DNA of 16,188 nucleotides, taken from the NCBI GenBank assembly GCA_964582525.1, contig CAZOSP010000091.1, forward strand, positions 1 to 16,188, in the 5' to 3' direction. Positions 1 to 8,516 of this stretch are shown here, piece by piece; the stretch's first letter is position 1, and each line of letters begins with the position of its first letter. Source of the stretch: BB31 sp964582525 (GTDB lineage: Bacteria > Pseudomonadota > Gammaproteobacteria > Beggiatoales > Beggiatoaceae). Below the pieces are notes generated by a model. The model had not been told where the DNA came from. It saw only the letters and a list, made by a program, of their open reading frames with translations, and searched no databases. The translations under genes and the position numbers were made by a program.

Positions 1-53
1 CAGGAATGCAGCCTAAATATCTGTTATAAATGATTATTTTTTGTCGTGTACTA

Positions 54-73
54 TGTAAAATTATTATTTTACA
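54..73. promoter_or_regulatory. AT-rich inverted repeat, possible operator or weak hairpin
   Basis: Perfect 8-base arms, TGTAAAAT and ATTTTACA, surround the 4-base centre TATT. The ends read TGTAAA-N8-TTTACA, which resembles operators of several dimeric regulators (a TyrR box has N6 rather than N8). It lies about 200 bases upstream of the beta-propeller start, so it could equally belong to a gene off the left edge. No T-run follows it, which argues against a terminator. Confidence 0.3.
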
Positions 74-214
74 ATGATTGGGTCACCTTGACGGGGCTGG
101 ACTGCGTTCCCAAAAGAGACCGCGTAACCTGAGTTATCTGTATCTTTCTCCCTTTAATCTAAAGTGACTAGGCATCTAAGTTTTTTTTGCTATCTTTAGT
201 AGGGATGCTGTCGT

Positions 215-248
215 AAGCATTCACTTTTTTTCAAAACCTGTCAGCTTT
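215..248 (+). repeat. Partial copy of dispersed AAACC-N5-GGTTT repeat
   Basis: AAGCATTCAC (215-224) is followed seven bases later by one repeat unit, CAAAACCTGTCAGCTTT (232-248). The same outer arm plus a unit with nearly the same core is found at 13444-13482. Only one unit is present, so no long hairpin forms. It lies just upstream of the Shine-Dalgarno sequence of the beta-propeller gene and would be part of its 5' leader if transcription starts upstream. Confidence 0.5.
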
Positions 249-272
249 GACTTCAATTCTGAGGATTATCGT

Positions 273-3200
273 ATGAACACCTTACAACGCTGTTTTATCA
301 GCTTGATATACTTAAGTTTTCTACAGTTGCCCGCGCAAGCGTGGGAAATTTCCATTGAACAAAACGACAATCAGTCACCCATGGTGTGGGTGGGCAATCA
401 ACAGCCGCAAGGAATAGCGGATGTGTATTTGTTGTGGTTGGACATGGACACCGATCCTCGTTCCCAAGTGGCACTTGGAAACGAGGCGTTTCAAAGCTGG
501 CATGTGGAACGCGGTTGGCAGACGGGTATTCAGCCGGTGCTTGAGCAAGCCATTGATGTTATTCGCTTTGAAAGCATGGCGATTACCCCGCTCGTGCCGC
601 AATGCCCGACCGATCACCGCTGTTTTTTGGCAGCACTGACCTTAGAACCCGGTAGCGAAGCATTGGATTTGGCACGTTGGAAAGATGCGGCGGTGCTGCC
701 TTTGACGGTGGCGGCGGCTTATGAGCGGCTGCCGGCACAAACGCTGTTTCTCAACCCCGAACAAGCGCGTGCTGATTTCACCAGCACCACTGGCACAGGC
801 GATGCGAGTTTAGACGCACCTAGCACCGCCCCTGCGCCATCCACAGAAAATAAGAGCAGCGAGGACGACAGTGGCAGCACTAGCAGCACCGAAAAACCGG
901 ATATTTTTCGCTTGCTGGATAACCACCAGCTTTTATATGTAAATGGTCAAGCGGAACGCTTGCAACTGATTGATATTAATGATTTAAGCCAACCCAGCTT
1001 GGAAGCGTCTTTAGCCTTGTCCGCGACGCCTAAAGAATTATATGTGCTAAATGATTTATATGTGCTGTTGCAAAATAAGGATTATCAAAACAGTGAATTG
1101 AGTGTCGTCAAACAAACTGCTGATGGGCAGTTGAGTCTGGTGGATACGCAATCCATTCCAGGACATCTGTATGAATCACGCCGCCGCAATGCGCGCATTT
1201 ATTCAGTGGCAAGCGTTAATGATACAAATAGTCATGCCGAGTTGCAGATTAATGTGGTGCAAATTGACGCGCTTGGTCATCTCGATAGTATCGATAATCA
1301 GCGTATTCGCGGCTATGATCCGAAAATTGCGATTTTTCCCGATCATCTGGTTATCGCCAACCGCGATCCTAATACCTATCCCGATAGTCTGGTACACATT
1401 TTTGCCCTGCATGATGCTAATACGCTATTTGCGCCATTGGTTTATTTAGGTGCGGTGCGCGTACCGGGTTATGTGCCAAGCGAGTTTCATGTGGATGTCC
1501 GCGATCAGCAACTGCGGGTTGTTTATGGACCGGAAAATCGCAATACCGGCAGCAACTTAGGCATTTATGATTTAATCCAACCCGGTTTGCCCTTGCTCGG
1601 CGAAGTGCGCAACATCGCCCCTGGCGAAGCCCTATTTGCCACCCGCTTCCATCAAGACAAAGCCTATATTGTCACCTTTGAACGCACCGATCCGCTCTGG
1701 GTGATTGGCTTGAGCGATCCGCGCAATCCAGTGATTTTAGGCGAATTAATAGTGCCGGGCTGGTCAGAAAAACTGTTTTTCCACAATGATCGTTTATTTG
1801 CTGTTGGCATTGATGACCAGCCCAACAAAGAGGCGGGCGAAACCGAGCGTTGGTATCGCCGCGTTGCCATGAGTTTGTTTGATGTCTCCGATCCGCTTAA
1901 CCCCAGTTTGTTAGACCGCATCACGCCGCTGACTGGCGTGGTTAATTACAGCTACTCGCCCGCGTTAGACGATGAACGCGCTTTATTGCTGAATTGGGAA
2001 CAAAATTTTGCCGCCGTGCCGGTTAATCATTGGTATTCCCGCCATTTTAGCAGCATGAATCATCTACAACTGGTGGATTTTTCACAAGACAAATTCCGTG
2101 ATCTGGGCTTGTTAGAACTCAGTGTGCCAGCCCAACGCAGTCTCTTGTTAGGCAACGACAATATCGGCGTGATGGCGGATCAACGCTTTATCACCGCGCA
2201 ATGGAGCGACACCGCCCAGCCGCAGGTGTTGGGCGAATTAGAACTGGCGCGTAATCTCGGTTGGCTAGACCAACAAGGCGATGACTTATGGAGTGCCGGC
2301 TATGGCGACGGCGGTTATCGCTCCTTGTATCGCTACAGTCCCGATAATCTTGAACTGCCTGCGCAACGCTGGACGCTGGCGCAAAACTTCTATCAGATCA
2401 CAGACACTGACAGCTACGCGCTGTTTTACCAAGATCAGCCGATGACGGTGCAACGCTTTGATTATGCAACGCAAAGTTTATCAAAAGCGCAGATTCTTGA
2501 AGCACAAACGCAGCTTGATAGCGGCTCACGTACCGCTTATGACGGGTATCAACGCAGCGAATTACTCGCCGACGAAGCCGGTTTTTATCTCGGCGAGCAG
2601 CGTCCAATACGCCTACAAACCCCGCGCTTCAACGCTGGCAGCGGTGCTAAAGCCGATGTGCATTATGGCACTGCGTGGCAATTGCGCACTTGGCTATGGG
2701 ACAACGGCACAGCCGTTGAGCAGCCCACGCGCCCGATCCCCGGCAAACCGCTGGCACTGAGCCAAGACGGACGCTTAATCACCGTTGAGCACACCCGTAA
2801 CGGCAGCCGTTTGGAAGTCATGGCTTTACGCGGCATTTGGACGCAAGTTGTACAACGCCTTGATTTAGACTGTCAAATCAATGCCTTACAAGTTCAGCCC
2901 GAAGGTTTTTATGGCACTTGCGCGGCTGACTATGGTTATTATTATCCAATGCTGGACAATAACGCAGGCGTACCGCCACAAACCCGCCTGCTGCATCTGG
3001 TGTTAGACGCGCAATTACGCATTGCACGCGAGTGGAAAATCGACGGACAACGCCACTTATTAGCCGTCAATCAAGGCGTGATAATGCTGGGTGCGGATAG
3101 ATATTATGCTTACCCCAGTCGCCCCGATATTGCCTTTGAAAGCGACTTTGCCCCTAGTGTTATGCCGTCACCTCGCGCCGAAAATGCTTGCGAAGTACTG

Positions 3201-3329
3201 GCTTTAACAGGCGATTTGCCGCTGCGGGCGAAATTAGATACCTGCCCCGCCGCGCAAAATATTGTCTTGTTGCCCAATAAAGCTTACATGACCCAAGGCT
3301 TTGCCGGTATTCAGCGCATCGGCTGGTAA
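273..3329 (+). CDS. Secreted beta-propeller domain protein
   Basis: This 1018-residue exported protein of unknown role resembles the secreted beta-propeller family (Pfam Beta_propel, PF09826). The start is the ATG at 273, preceded by GAGGA at 261-265 with a 7-base spacer. Residues 1-23 form a signal peptide (basic start, hydrophobic core, AQA before W24). A Ser/Thr/Glu/Asp-rich, probably disordered linker spans about 170-209. After it come blade-like repeats of the form 'D/S-D-P-NP-x-hydrophobic-G/D', for example ISDP-like segments near 476-498 (LSDPRNPVILGELIVPGW) and 534-550 (FDVSDPLNPSLLDRI). Late cysteines near the C-terminus could form disulfides. No transmembrane anchor, lipobox or sorting signal is evident, so a periplasmic or secreted location is inferred. 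It stands alone, convergent with the gspE-like gene. The propeller assignment is fairly firm; ligand and function are unknown. Confidence 0.82.
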   Translation: MNTLQRCFISLIYLSFLQLPAQAWEISIEQNDNQSPMVWVGNQQPQGIADVYLLWLDMDTDPRSQVALGNEAFQSWHVERGWQTGIQPVLEQAIDVIRFESMAITPLVPQCPTDHRCFLAALTLEPGSEALDLARWKDAAVLPLTVAAAYERLPAQTLFLNPEQARADFTSTTGTGDASLDAPSTAPAPSTENKSSEDDSGSTSSTEKPDIFRLLDNHQLLYVNGQAERLQLIDINDLSQPSLEASLALSATPKELYVLNDLYVLLQNKDYQNSELSVVKQTADGQLSLVDTQSIPGHLYESRRRNARIYSVASVNDTNSHAELQINVVQIDALGHLDSIDNQRIRGYDPKIAIFPDHLVIANRDPNTYPDSLVHIFALHDANTLFAPLVYLGAVRVPGYVPSEFHVDVRDQQLRVVYGPENRNTGSNLGIYDLIQPGLPLLGEVRNIAPGEALFATRFHQDKAYIVTFERTDPLWVIGLSDPRNPVILGELIVPGWSEKLFFHNDRLFAVGIDDQPNKEAGETERWYRRVAMSLFDVSDPLNPSLLDRITPLTGVVNYSYSPALDDERALLLNWEQNFAAVPVNHWYSRHFSSMNHLQLVDFSQDKFRDLGLLELSVPAQRSLLLGNDNIGVMADQRFITAQWSDTAQPQVLGELELARNLGWLDQQGDDLWSAGYGDGGYRSLYRYSPDNLELPAQRWTLAQNFYQITDTDSYALFYQDQPMTVQRFDYATQSLSKAQILEAQTQLDSGSRTAYDGYQRSELLADEAGFYLGEQRPIRLQTPRFNAGSGAKADVHYGTAWQLRTWLWDNGTAVEQPTRPIPGKPLALSQDGRLITVEHTRNGSRLEVMALRGIWTQVVQRLDLDCQINALQVQPEGFYGTCAADYGYYYPMLDNNAGVPPQTRLLHLVLDAQLRIAREWKIDGQRHLLAVNQGVIMLGADRYYAYPSRPDIAFESDFAPSVMPSPRAENACEVLALTGDLPLRAKLDTCPAAQNIVLLPNKAYMTQGFAGIQRIGW

Positions 3330-3345
3330 CGCGCTTTAAGACCTC

Positions 3346-3394
3346 AAACCTTCTAGGTTTTTCAAACCTAGAAGGTTTAGGACCTAGAAGGTTT
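3346..3394. terminator. Palindromic repeat acting as probable bidirectional terminator
   Basis: Two 15-base arms, AAACCTTCTAGGTTT (3346-3360) and AAACCTAGAAGGTTT (3364-3378), are perfect reverse complements with a 3-base loop, and a third unit (GGACCTAGAAGGTTT, 3380-3394) follows. It occupies most of the 73-base gap between two convergent genes, the expected place for a shared terminator. The hairpin ends in T-runs of only three on either strand, so it is not a textbook intrinsic terminator. It belongs to the dispersed repeat family described under 7249, 9551, 12567 and 13443. Confidence 0.65.
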
Positions 3395-3402
3395 AGCGAC
3401 TA

Positions 3403-5100
3403 TTACAAGCGGCTGGTTAAATCCACCACGCGGGACAGTTCGTCTAAAGTGGTTGTACCTTCTAAAATACGCCGCACCCCATCTTCTGCCAATGGCACAA
3501 ACCCCCGCCCTAAAGCATTTTTTTTCAGTTCATGGACGTTGGCACGGTGCGCGATCAGCTCTTCTAAACCGTCGTCCATGCGTAGGACTTCCATTAATGC
3601 CATGCGCCCTTTGTAACCCCGTTCGTTGCAGCGCGAGCAGCCCACTGCATGATAAATAGGCAGTTCCGTGTCCGCATCTAGGCGCAATAATTGGCGTTCT
3701 AGGGCATTCGGTGAACAGGGTTCTTTGCAATGGGGACAGAGTTTGCGCACCAGCCGCTGCCCAATAATGCCGATAATATTATCTGCCATTAAATCGGGCA
3801 ATACGCCAATATCCAGCAAGCGCGGAATAGCCCCGATAGCCGAATTGGTGTGCAGGGTGGAATACACTTGATGCCCGGTCATGGCGGCGCGAAATGCCAT
3901 TTCTGCGGTGGCTTCGTCACGAATTTCGCCGACCAGAATGATGTCCGGGTCCTGGCGCAAAATGGAGCGCACCCCCTGCGAAAAATCCAGTTTGACCGCT
4001 TCGTTGACCGAAGTTTGCCGCACCATGCCGAGATGGTACTCAACCGGGTCTTCTAAGGTCATAATGTTGCGTTCTTCGGTGTTGAGGTGGTTGAGAATCG
4101 AATATAGCGTGGTGGTTTTGCCGCTGCCGGTGGGACCCGTCACCAGAATAATCCCTTCCGGACGCGCCATCATCAGTTGCAGTAAATTCAGGTTTTCTTC
4201 GCGTAAACCCAGCTGTTCCAGCGGCACTATGCCTTTTTCCCGATCTAAAATGCGCAGCACGATGTTTTCGCCATACAGGGTTGGCTGGGTGGAAACGCGA
4301 AAATCTATCGGGCGACCGGACAGCGTGAGTGCTATATGTCCATCTTGCGGGGTGCGCGTTTCGGCGATGTTCATTTCTGACATGACTTTGATGCGCACGG
4401 CTATGGCTGCCCAGTAATTTTTATGCAGGCTACGCACCTGCTGTAACACGCCGTCAATGCGGTAACGAATCCGCAAAAAGCCTTGTTCGGGTTCAAAGTG
4501 AATATCTGACGCGCTGCGTTTTACTGCATCGGTCAGCAGCGCATCGACCAAACGCACGAGCGGCTGGCTGTATTGATCTTGAATGGCAACGCTTTGGTAA
4601 TCGATTTCGCCGGTTTCAATTTCGTGCAAAATGCCGTCTAGGGATAAATCAAATCCGTAGGCATTGTCCAGTGCATTAAGGATTTCGCGCTCGGCTGCCA
4701 GCAATGGGCGCACTTCAATATCGCTCTCTAGTGCAGCATTCAGTTGATCTAGGGCGACAACATTGAATAAATCCGCCAGCGCGACAGTGAGCGTGCGGGT
4801 TTCTGCATTAAAACTGATCGGCAGCAGCGTATGGCGACGCGCCAAAGCTTGCGGGACTCTGTTGACGGCTTCGTGGTCGGGAATGATTTTGGATAAATCG
4901 ATGCTGTCTTGTTGGAAGGACGCGCTGAAAAAATCGCGCATGACGATTTCTGAGACAAAGCCCAAGCGCACCAACAGTTTACCCAGTTGTAAAGGATTTT
5001 TTTTCTGCTCTAACAGGGCAATTTTAAGCTGATCTTGGGTAATAATGCCGGCTTCAAGCAATAATTCGCCCATTCTTTTTTTCGGTTTATTCAGCATCAT
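3403..5100 (-). CDS. GspE/PilB-family secretion/pilus ATPase with MshEN-like N-terminus
   Basis: Hexameric cytoplasmic ATPase that would power a type II secretion pseudopilus or type IV pilus. From the ATG at 5100 it has 565 residues. Residues 9-32 (RMGELLLEAG... ending EQ) match the MshEN/T2SSE_N motif; a five-residue spacer and a second, weaker copy (QLGKLLVRLGFVSE) follow. Catalytic motifs: Walker A GPTGSGKT 322-329, Asp box TLEDPVEY near 348-355, Walker B DPDIILVGEIRD 384-395, His box TGHQVYSTLHTN 408-419. A tetracysteine zinc site is formed by C455, C458, C488 and C491. The gene is 23 bases downstream of the sucD stop on the same strand, probably in one operon. An in-frame TTG at 5127 overlaps the sucD stop, but the tandem ATGs at 5100 and 5097 sit closer to the family start. 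No other gsp or pil gene is adjacent, so GspE, PilB and MshE cannot be told apart. Confidence 0.93.
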   Translation of the reverse strand: MMLNKPKKRMGELLLEAGIITQDQLKIALLEQKKNPLQLGKLLVRLGFVSEIVMRDFFSASFQQDSIDLSKIIPDHEAVNRVPQALARRHTLLPISFNAETRTLTVALADLFNVVALDQLNAALESDIEVRPLLAAEREILNALDNAYGFDLSLDGILHEIETGEIDYQSVAIQDQYSQPLVRLVDALLTDAVKRSASDIHFEPEQGFLRIRYRIDGVLQQVRSLHKNYWAAIAVRIKVMSEMNIAETRTPQDGHIALTLSGRPIDFRVSTQPTLYGENIVLRILDREKGIVPLEQLGLREENLNLLQLMMARPEGIILVTGPTGSGKTTTLYSILNHLNTEERNIMTLEDPVEYHLGMVRQTSVNEAVKLDFSQGVRSILRQDPDIILVGEIRDEATAEMAFRAAMTGHQVYSTLHTNSAIGAIPRLLDIGVLPDLMADNIIGIIGQRLVRKLCPHCKEPCSPNALERQLLRLDADTELPIYHAVGCSRCNERGYKGRMALMEVLRMDDGLEELIAHRANVHELKKNALGRGFVPLAEDGVRRILEGTTTLDELSRVVDLTSRL

Positions 5101-5123
5101 TTCGTGTCTTAGGCTCACAAAAA

Positions 5124-5999
5124 TCAAGACATCGCTTGTAACATTTTCGCGCCAATCTCCGCCGGAGAACGGGCTAAGGTGACACCCGCCGCCTCCAGTG
5201 CGGCAAACTTGCCTTGCGCCGTGCCTTTGCCGCCAGAAATAATCGCCCCCGCATGTCCCATGCGTTTGCCAGCCGGCGCGGTCACGCCGGCAATGTAGGC
5301 AACCACTGGTTTTTGTACCTGAGCTTGAATGTATTCAGCCGCTTCTTCTTCAGCACTGCCACCGATTTCGCCGACCATGATAATGCCTTCGGTTTGCGGG
5401 TCTGCGTTAAATAATGCCAGACAATCGACAAAATTCATGCCTTGAATGGGGTCGCCGCCGATGCCAATGCAGGTGCTTTGCCCAAGCCCGTTTTGCGTGG
5501 TTTGATAGACGGCTTCGTAGGTCAGCGTGCCAGAACGCGAGACAATACCGATTTTGCCCGCTTGGTGAATCATGCCGGGCATGATGCCGATTTTGCTTTG
5601 CCCGGGGGTAATAATGCCGGGGCAGTTGGGTCCGATCAGATAAGTATCGGGATAATCACGGGTCAGCACAGCTTTGACTTTGAGCATGTCTAACACCGGG
5701 ATGCCTTCGGTAATGCACACAATTAGCTGAATGCCCGCATCGGCGGCTTCTAGCACAGCATCCGCAGCAAAGGGCGCGGGGACGTAAATCACGCTGGCTT
5801 CGGCTTGGGTGTTGTTGACGGCTTCTTGTACCGTGTTAAAAACCGGTAAGCCCAAATGCGTTTCACCGCTGCGCCCAGGCGTAACGCCGCCGACCATGTT
5901 GGTGCCGTAGGCAATGGCTTGTTCAGCGTGAAAAGTGCCTTGTTTGCCCGTGAAACCTTGACAAATGACCTTGGTGTGTTGGTTTAATAAAATGCTCAT
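5124..5999 (-). CDS. sucD: Succinate--CoA ligase (ADP-forming) subunit alpha
   Basis: Alpha subunit of succinyl-CoA synthetase, which converts succinyl-CoA, phosphate and nucleoside diphosphate to succinate, CoA and nucleoside triphosphate in the TCA cycle. The 291-residue length fits the family (E. coli about 289). The N-terminal CoA-binding Rossmann domain has GFTGKQGTFH (15-24) and GGVTPGRSG (37-45). GPNCPGIITPG (123-133) and SRSGTLTYE (154-162) are intact. The active-site histidine that is transiently phosphorylated is H249 in the sequence GHAGAIISGGKGTA. Its ATG overlaps the sucC stop by four bases (ATGA), indicating translational coupling. The product would form a complex with SucC in the cytoplasm. 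Confidence 0.98.
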   Translation of the reverse strand: MSILLNQHTKVICQGFTGKQGTFHAEQAIAYGTNMVGGVTPGRSGETHLGLPVFNTVQEAVNNTQAEASVIYVPAPFAADAVLEAADAGIQLIVCITEGIPVLDMLKVKAVLTRDYPDTYLIGPNCPGIITPGQSKIGIMPGMIHQAGKIGIVSRSGTLTYEAVYQTTQNGLGQSTCIGIGGDPIQGMNFVDCLALFNADPQTEGIIMVGEIGGSAEEEAAEYIQAQVQKPVVAYIAGVTAPAGKRMGHAGAIISGGKGTAQGKFAALEAAGVTLARSPAEIGAKMLQAMS

Positions 6000-7168
6000 T
6001 GGGCGTTTGCTCCTGCGGCTGCCACGACTTTTCGCGCTGCATCGGTTAAATCATCCGCTGCGATTAAATCTAAGCCGCTGTTGTCTAAAAGTGCCTTACC
6101 CTGTTCGACATTAGTGCCTTCGAGACGCACCACAACGGGTAAAGTCATGCCAGTTTTGCGCGTGGCTTCGATAATGCCTTCGGCGATTAAATCGCAGCGC
6201 ACAATGCCACCAAATATGTTGACTAAAATGGCTTCGACTTTTTTATCCGACAATATGAGGCGAAAGGCTTCGGTAACGCGCTCGGCAGTCGCACCGCCGC
6301 CCACGTCAAGGAAATTGGCGGGTGCGCCGCCGTGTAATTGAATTAAATCCATAGTCGCCATCGCCAACCCCGCGCCGTTGACCATGCAGGCGATGTTGCC
6401 ATCGAGCGCGATATAGTTGAGATCATGTTGTCGGGCGATATTTTCTTTTTCATCGGATTGACTGGGATCGTACATCTCGGCAAGGCTTGGATGGCGATAT
6501 AGGGCGTTGTCGTCCAGGTTGATTTTGCCGTCCAATGCCATGATGTCACCGTCCGTAGTCACAATCAACGGATTGATTTCTAGCAGGCTTAAGTCGTTTT
6601 CGATAAATAAACGGTAGGCTAACATCAGCAGCTTGTGCAGTTGTTTGCGCTGTTCCTTATCCAATTCTAGGGCAAAGCCGATGCTTTGGCATTGATAAGC
6701 CTGCAAGCCAGTGACGGGATTGATTGACCAGGTGTGTAATTTTTCTGGCGTTTCCGCGGCGACCTGCTCAATGTCCATACCGCCTGCGGCGGAGGCGATG
6801 ATAGCGATGCGGCGCGTGGCGCGATCAACCAACAAGCTCAGATAAAGTTCGCGTGCTATGCCGGTTGGCTGCTCAATTAATACGGCATGGATGGGCTGTC
6901 CAGCCGCGCCGCTTTGATGGGTAACTAGGCGCGTGCCGATGAGACTTGAGGCAAACGCTTCGACTTCAAGCAAGCCGTTCGCACGTTTTACGCCGCCCGC
7001 CTTGCCGCGACCGCCGGCATGGACTTGGGCTTTGACCATCCAGCTATCGCCGCCCAAAGTCTCTGCTAAACTGCGGGCTTCCGTGGAACTGCGTGCGACA
7101 AAACCTTTGGGCAGCGGAATCCCATAATTGGCAAATAGGGTTTTTGCCTGATATTCGTGTATATTCAT
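5996..7168 (-). CDS. sucC: Succinate--CoA ligase (ADP-forming) subunit beta
   Basis: Beta subunit of succinyl-CoA synthetase, carrying the nucleotide site and pairing with SucD. The 390 residues match the family length (E. coli 388). It opens MNIHEYQAKTLFANYGIPLP, the standard start, and has the ATP-grasp loop HAGGRGKAGG (50-59), the metal and nucleotide region EINPLIVT...ALDGKINLDDNAL, and the C-terminal ligase domain with MVNGAGLAMATMDLI, NFLDVGGGA and VNIFGGIVRCDLIA. It is the first gene of the minus-strand unit sucC-sucD-gspE-like. The nearest purine-rich sequence upstream, GAGAGGA, lies about 13 bases from the ATG, farther than usual. No sucA, sucB or lpd genes are next to it. Confidence 0.98.
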   Translation of the reverse strand: MNIHEYQAKTLFANYGIPLPKGFVARSSTEARSLAETLGGDSWMVKAQVHAGGRGKAGGVKRANGLLEVEAFASSLIGTRLVTHQSGAAGQPIHAVLIEQPTGIARELYLSLLVDRATRRIAIIASAAGGMDIEQVAAETPEKLHTWSINPVTGLQAYQCQSIGFALELDKEQRKQLHKLLMLAYRLFIENDLSLLEINPLIVTTDGDIMALDGKINLDDNALYRHPSLAEMYDPSQSDEKENIARQHDLNYIALDGNIACMVNGAGLAMATMDLIQLHGGAPANFLDVGGGATAERVTEAFRLILSDKKVEAILVNIFGGIVRCDLIAEGIIEATRKTGMTLPVVVRLEGTNVEQGKALLDNSGLDLIAADDLTDAARKVVAAAGANAQ

Positions 7169-7248
7169 ATCGCTTTAACTATCCTCTCTATAAACTATTC
7201 CTAAAACCGCGTTGCGAAAAACTTTATAACATAGACGCAGCAGAAAGT

Positions 7249-7303
7249 AAGCGTTCCGTTACCGTCCAAACCAGACAGGTTGTTAAAACCTGTCTGGTTT
7301 TTT
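7249..7303 (+). repeat. Dispersed palindromic repeat with T-run, possible attenuator
   Basis: An outer arm AAGCGTTC (7249-7256) precedes two facing units: AAACCAGACAGGTT (7268-7281) and AACCTGTCTGGTTT (7287-7300), a perfect 14-base stem with a 5-base loop followed by six T residues (7298-7303). On the plus strand this has the form of an intrinsic terminator. It lies in the 181-base region between the divergent sucC and glycosyltransferase genes, 46 bases upstream of the latter, so it would terminate or attenuate a transcript entering the glycosyltransferase gene rather than end an upstream gene. Confidence 0.7.
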
Positions 7304-7349
7304 GTGAGGTTTTCCGCCACCTTCTCAAACCGCCTAAAGACCTTAGACT

Positions 7350-8516
7350 ATGTTAAAAATCCTAATGATTTCAGATGTGTACTTTCCACGCATCAACGGT
7401 GTATCGACCTCCATCCGCACCTTTCGCCAGTTATTGCAAAGCATGGACTGCGAAATACTGCTGATTGCCCCCGAATACCCCGAAGCCTACCCTGATGACG
7501 ATTTGATCGTGCGTGTGCCATCGCGCTACCTGTTTATGAACCCCGAAGATCGCATGATGCAGTACGGCAAAATCATCAATTTATATCCACGCTTACGTGA
7601 CTGGCAACCGCAACTACTGCACATACAAACGCCTTTTGTAGCACATTACGCAGGGATTAAATTGGCTGAAAAACTCAATATTCCGGTGATCGAAAGCTAT
7701 CACACTTTTTTTCAAGAATACTTATTCAATTACGCACCCATCCCCTTCATCCCCAAAATATTTTGGCGGTGGCTGGCGCGTCATTATTCGCGCTCACAAT
7801 GCCAGCAAGTCGCGCATTTAATTGTCCCCTCGCAAGCCATGCTGGCGGTATTGCGGGAGTATGGCATCAGCACGGCTGCCAGCATACTGCCTACTGGCAT
7901 TGACTTAAAGCAATTTAGCGGCGGTGATGGTATACGTTTTCGCCAAGCCTACCAAATTCCAGCCGAGCGACCCACGCTAGTGCATGTAGGGCGTGTCGCC
8001 TACGAAAAAAATATCAACTTTTTGCTCGACATGCTGCATGTACTAAAACGCCAGCAGCCGCAGATATTACTCATTATCGCTGGCGAAGGACCTGCCTATA
8101 CCGCCTTACAACAACAAGCCAAACAACTGGGTTTACGCGACAACTTATTGTTTACCGGCTATTTCAAAACGCCGCAGGACTTGATAGATTGCTATTGTGC
8201 GGGCGATGTTTTTGTCTTTTCCTCACGCACAGAAACACAAGGATTAGTGCTGCTCGAAGCTATGGCATTAGGCATTCCCGTGGTTTCTACCGCCGTCATG
8301 GGAACTAAAGACATCCTACAAGCACAACAGGGCGCGCTGATTGCGCAAGAAAATAGCCAAGACTTTGCCGACAAAGTGCAACGACTTTTACAAGACCCGC
8401 CACTGCGCCAGCATTTATCTCAACAAGCCCAAGAATATGTTAAACAATGGCAAGCAGAAGTCATGGCAGAGCGCATGTTGGACGTTTATCAGCAACTACT
8501 GCCCAAAACAACATAA
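7350..8516 (+). CDS. GT4-family glycosyltransferase (GT-B fold)
   Basis: Cytoplasmic or membrane-associated retaining glycosyltransferase of the GT4 type, likely moving a hexose or mannose from a nucleotide sugar to a lipid or polysaccharide acceptor; the acceptor cannot be read from sequence. The 388 residues include the N-terminal Rossmann-like acceptor domain beginning ISDVYFPRINGVSTS (residues 7-21), the donor-domain start LVHVGRVAYEKN, and the family E-x7-E motif, E295 to E303, in SSRTETQGLVLLEAMALG. The N-terminal GVSTS motif resembles mannosyl- and diacylglycerol glucosyltransferases. The Shine-Dalgarno sequence is poor. trpC follows after 81 bases on the same strand and may be co-transcribed, though no functional link is evident. 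Confidence 0.9.
   Translation: MLKILMISDVYFPRINGVSTSIRTFRQLLQSMDCEILLIAPEYPEAYPDDDLIVRVPSRYLFMNPEDRMMQYGKIINLYPRLRDWQPQLLHIQTPFVAHYAGIKLAEKLNIPVIESYHTFFQEYLFNYAPIPFIPKIFWRWLARHYSRSQCQQVAHLIVPSQAMLAVLREYGISTAASILPTGIDLKQFSGGDGIRFRQAYQIPAERPTLVHVGRVAYEKNINFLLDMLHVLKRQQPQILLIIAGEGPAYTALQQQAKQLGLRDNLLFTGYFKTPQDLIDCYCAGDVFVFSSRTETQGLVLLEAMALGIPVVSTAVMGTKDILQAQQGALIAQENSQDFADKVQRLLQDPPLRQHLSQQAQEYVKQWQAEVMAERMLDVYQQLLPKTT

Larger units (their letters stand above)
1..272. other. AT-rich intergenic leader of the beta-propeller gene
   Basis: No coding region is supported here; the first 30 bases could be the tail of a gene outside the window, but no frame is recognisable. Visible elements are an AT-rich dyad at 54-73 (TGTAAAAT, 4-base loop, ATTTTACA), a possible extended -10 (TG at 188-189, TATCTT at 191-196) without a clear -35, and a partial copy of the dispersed repeat at 215-248. 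A 12-base string at 107-118 recurs at 9467-9478, and a 15-base string at 122-136 has a 14/15 inverted match at 12525-12539. Confidence 0.5.

Noticed and set aside
3881..4417. 178-codon frame antisense to the GspE/PilB-type ATPase gene
   Set aside because: Fully inside a gene with intact catalytic motifs; no independent start signal or family features.
5101..5127. Upstream TTG start for the GspE/PilB-type ATPase overlapping the sucD stop
   Set aside because: Would add nine residues before the tandem ATG codons; no better ribosome-binding site, and the family start is close to the MshEN-like motif. It remains possible.
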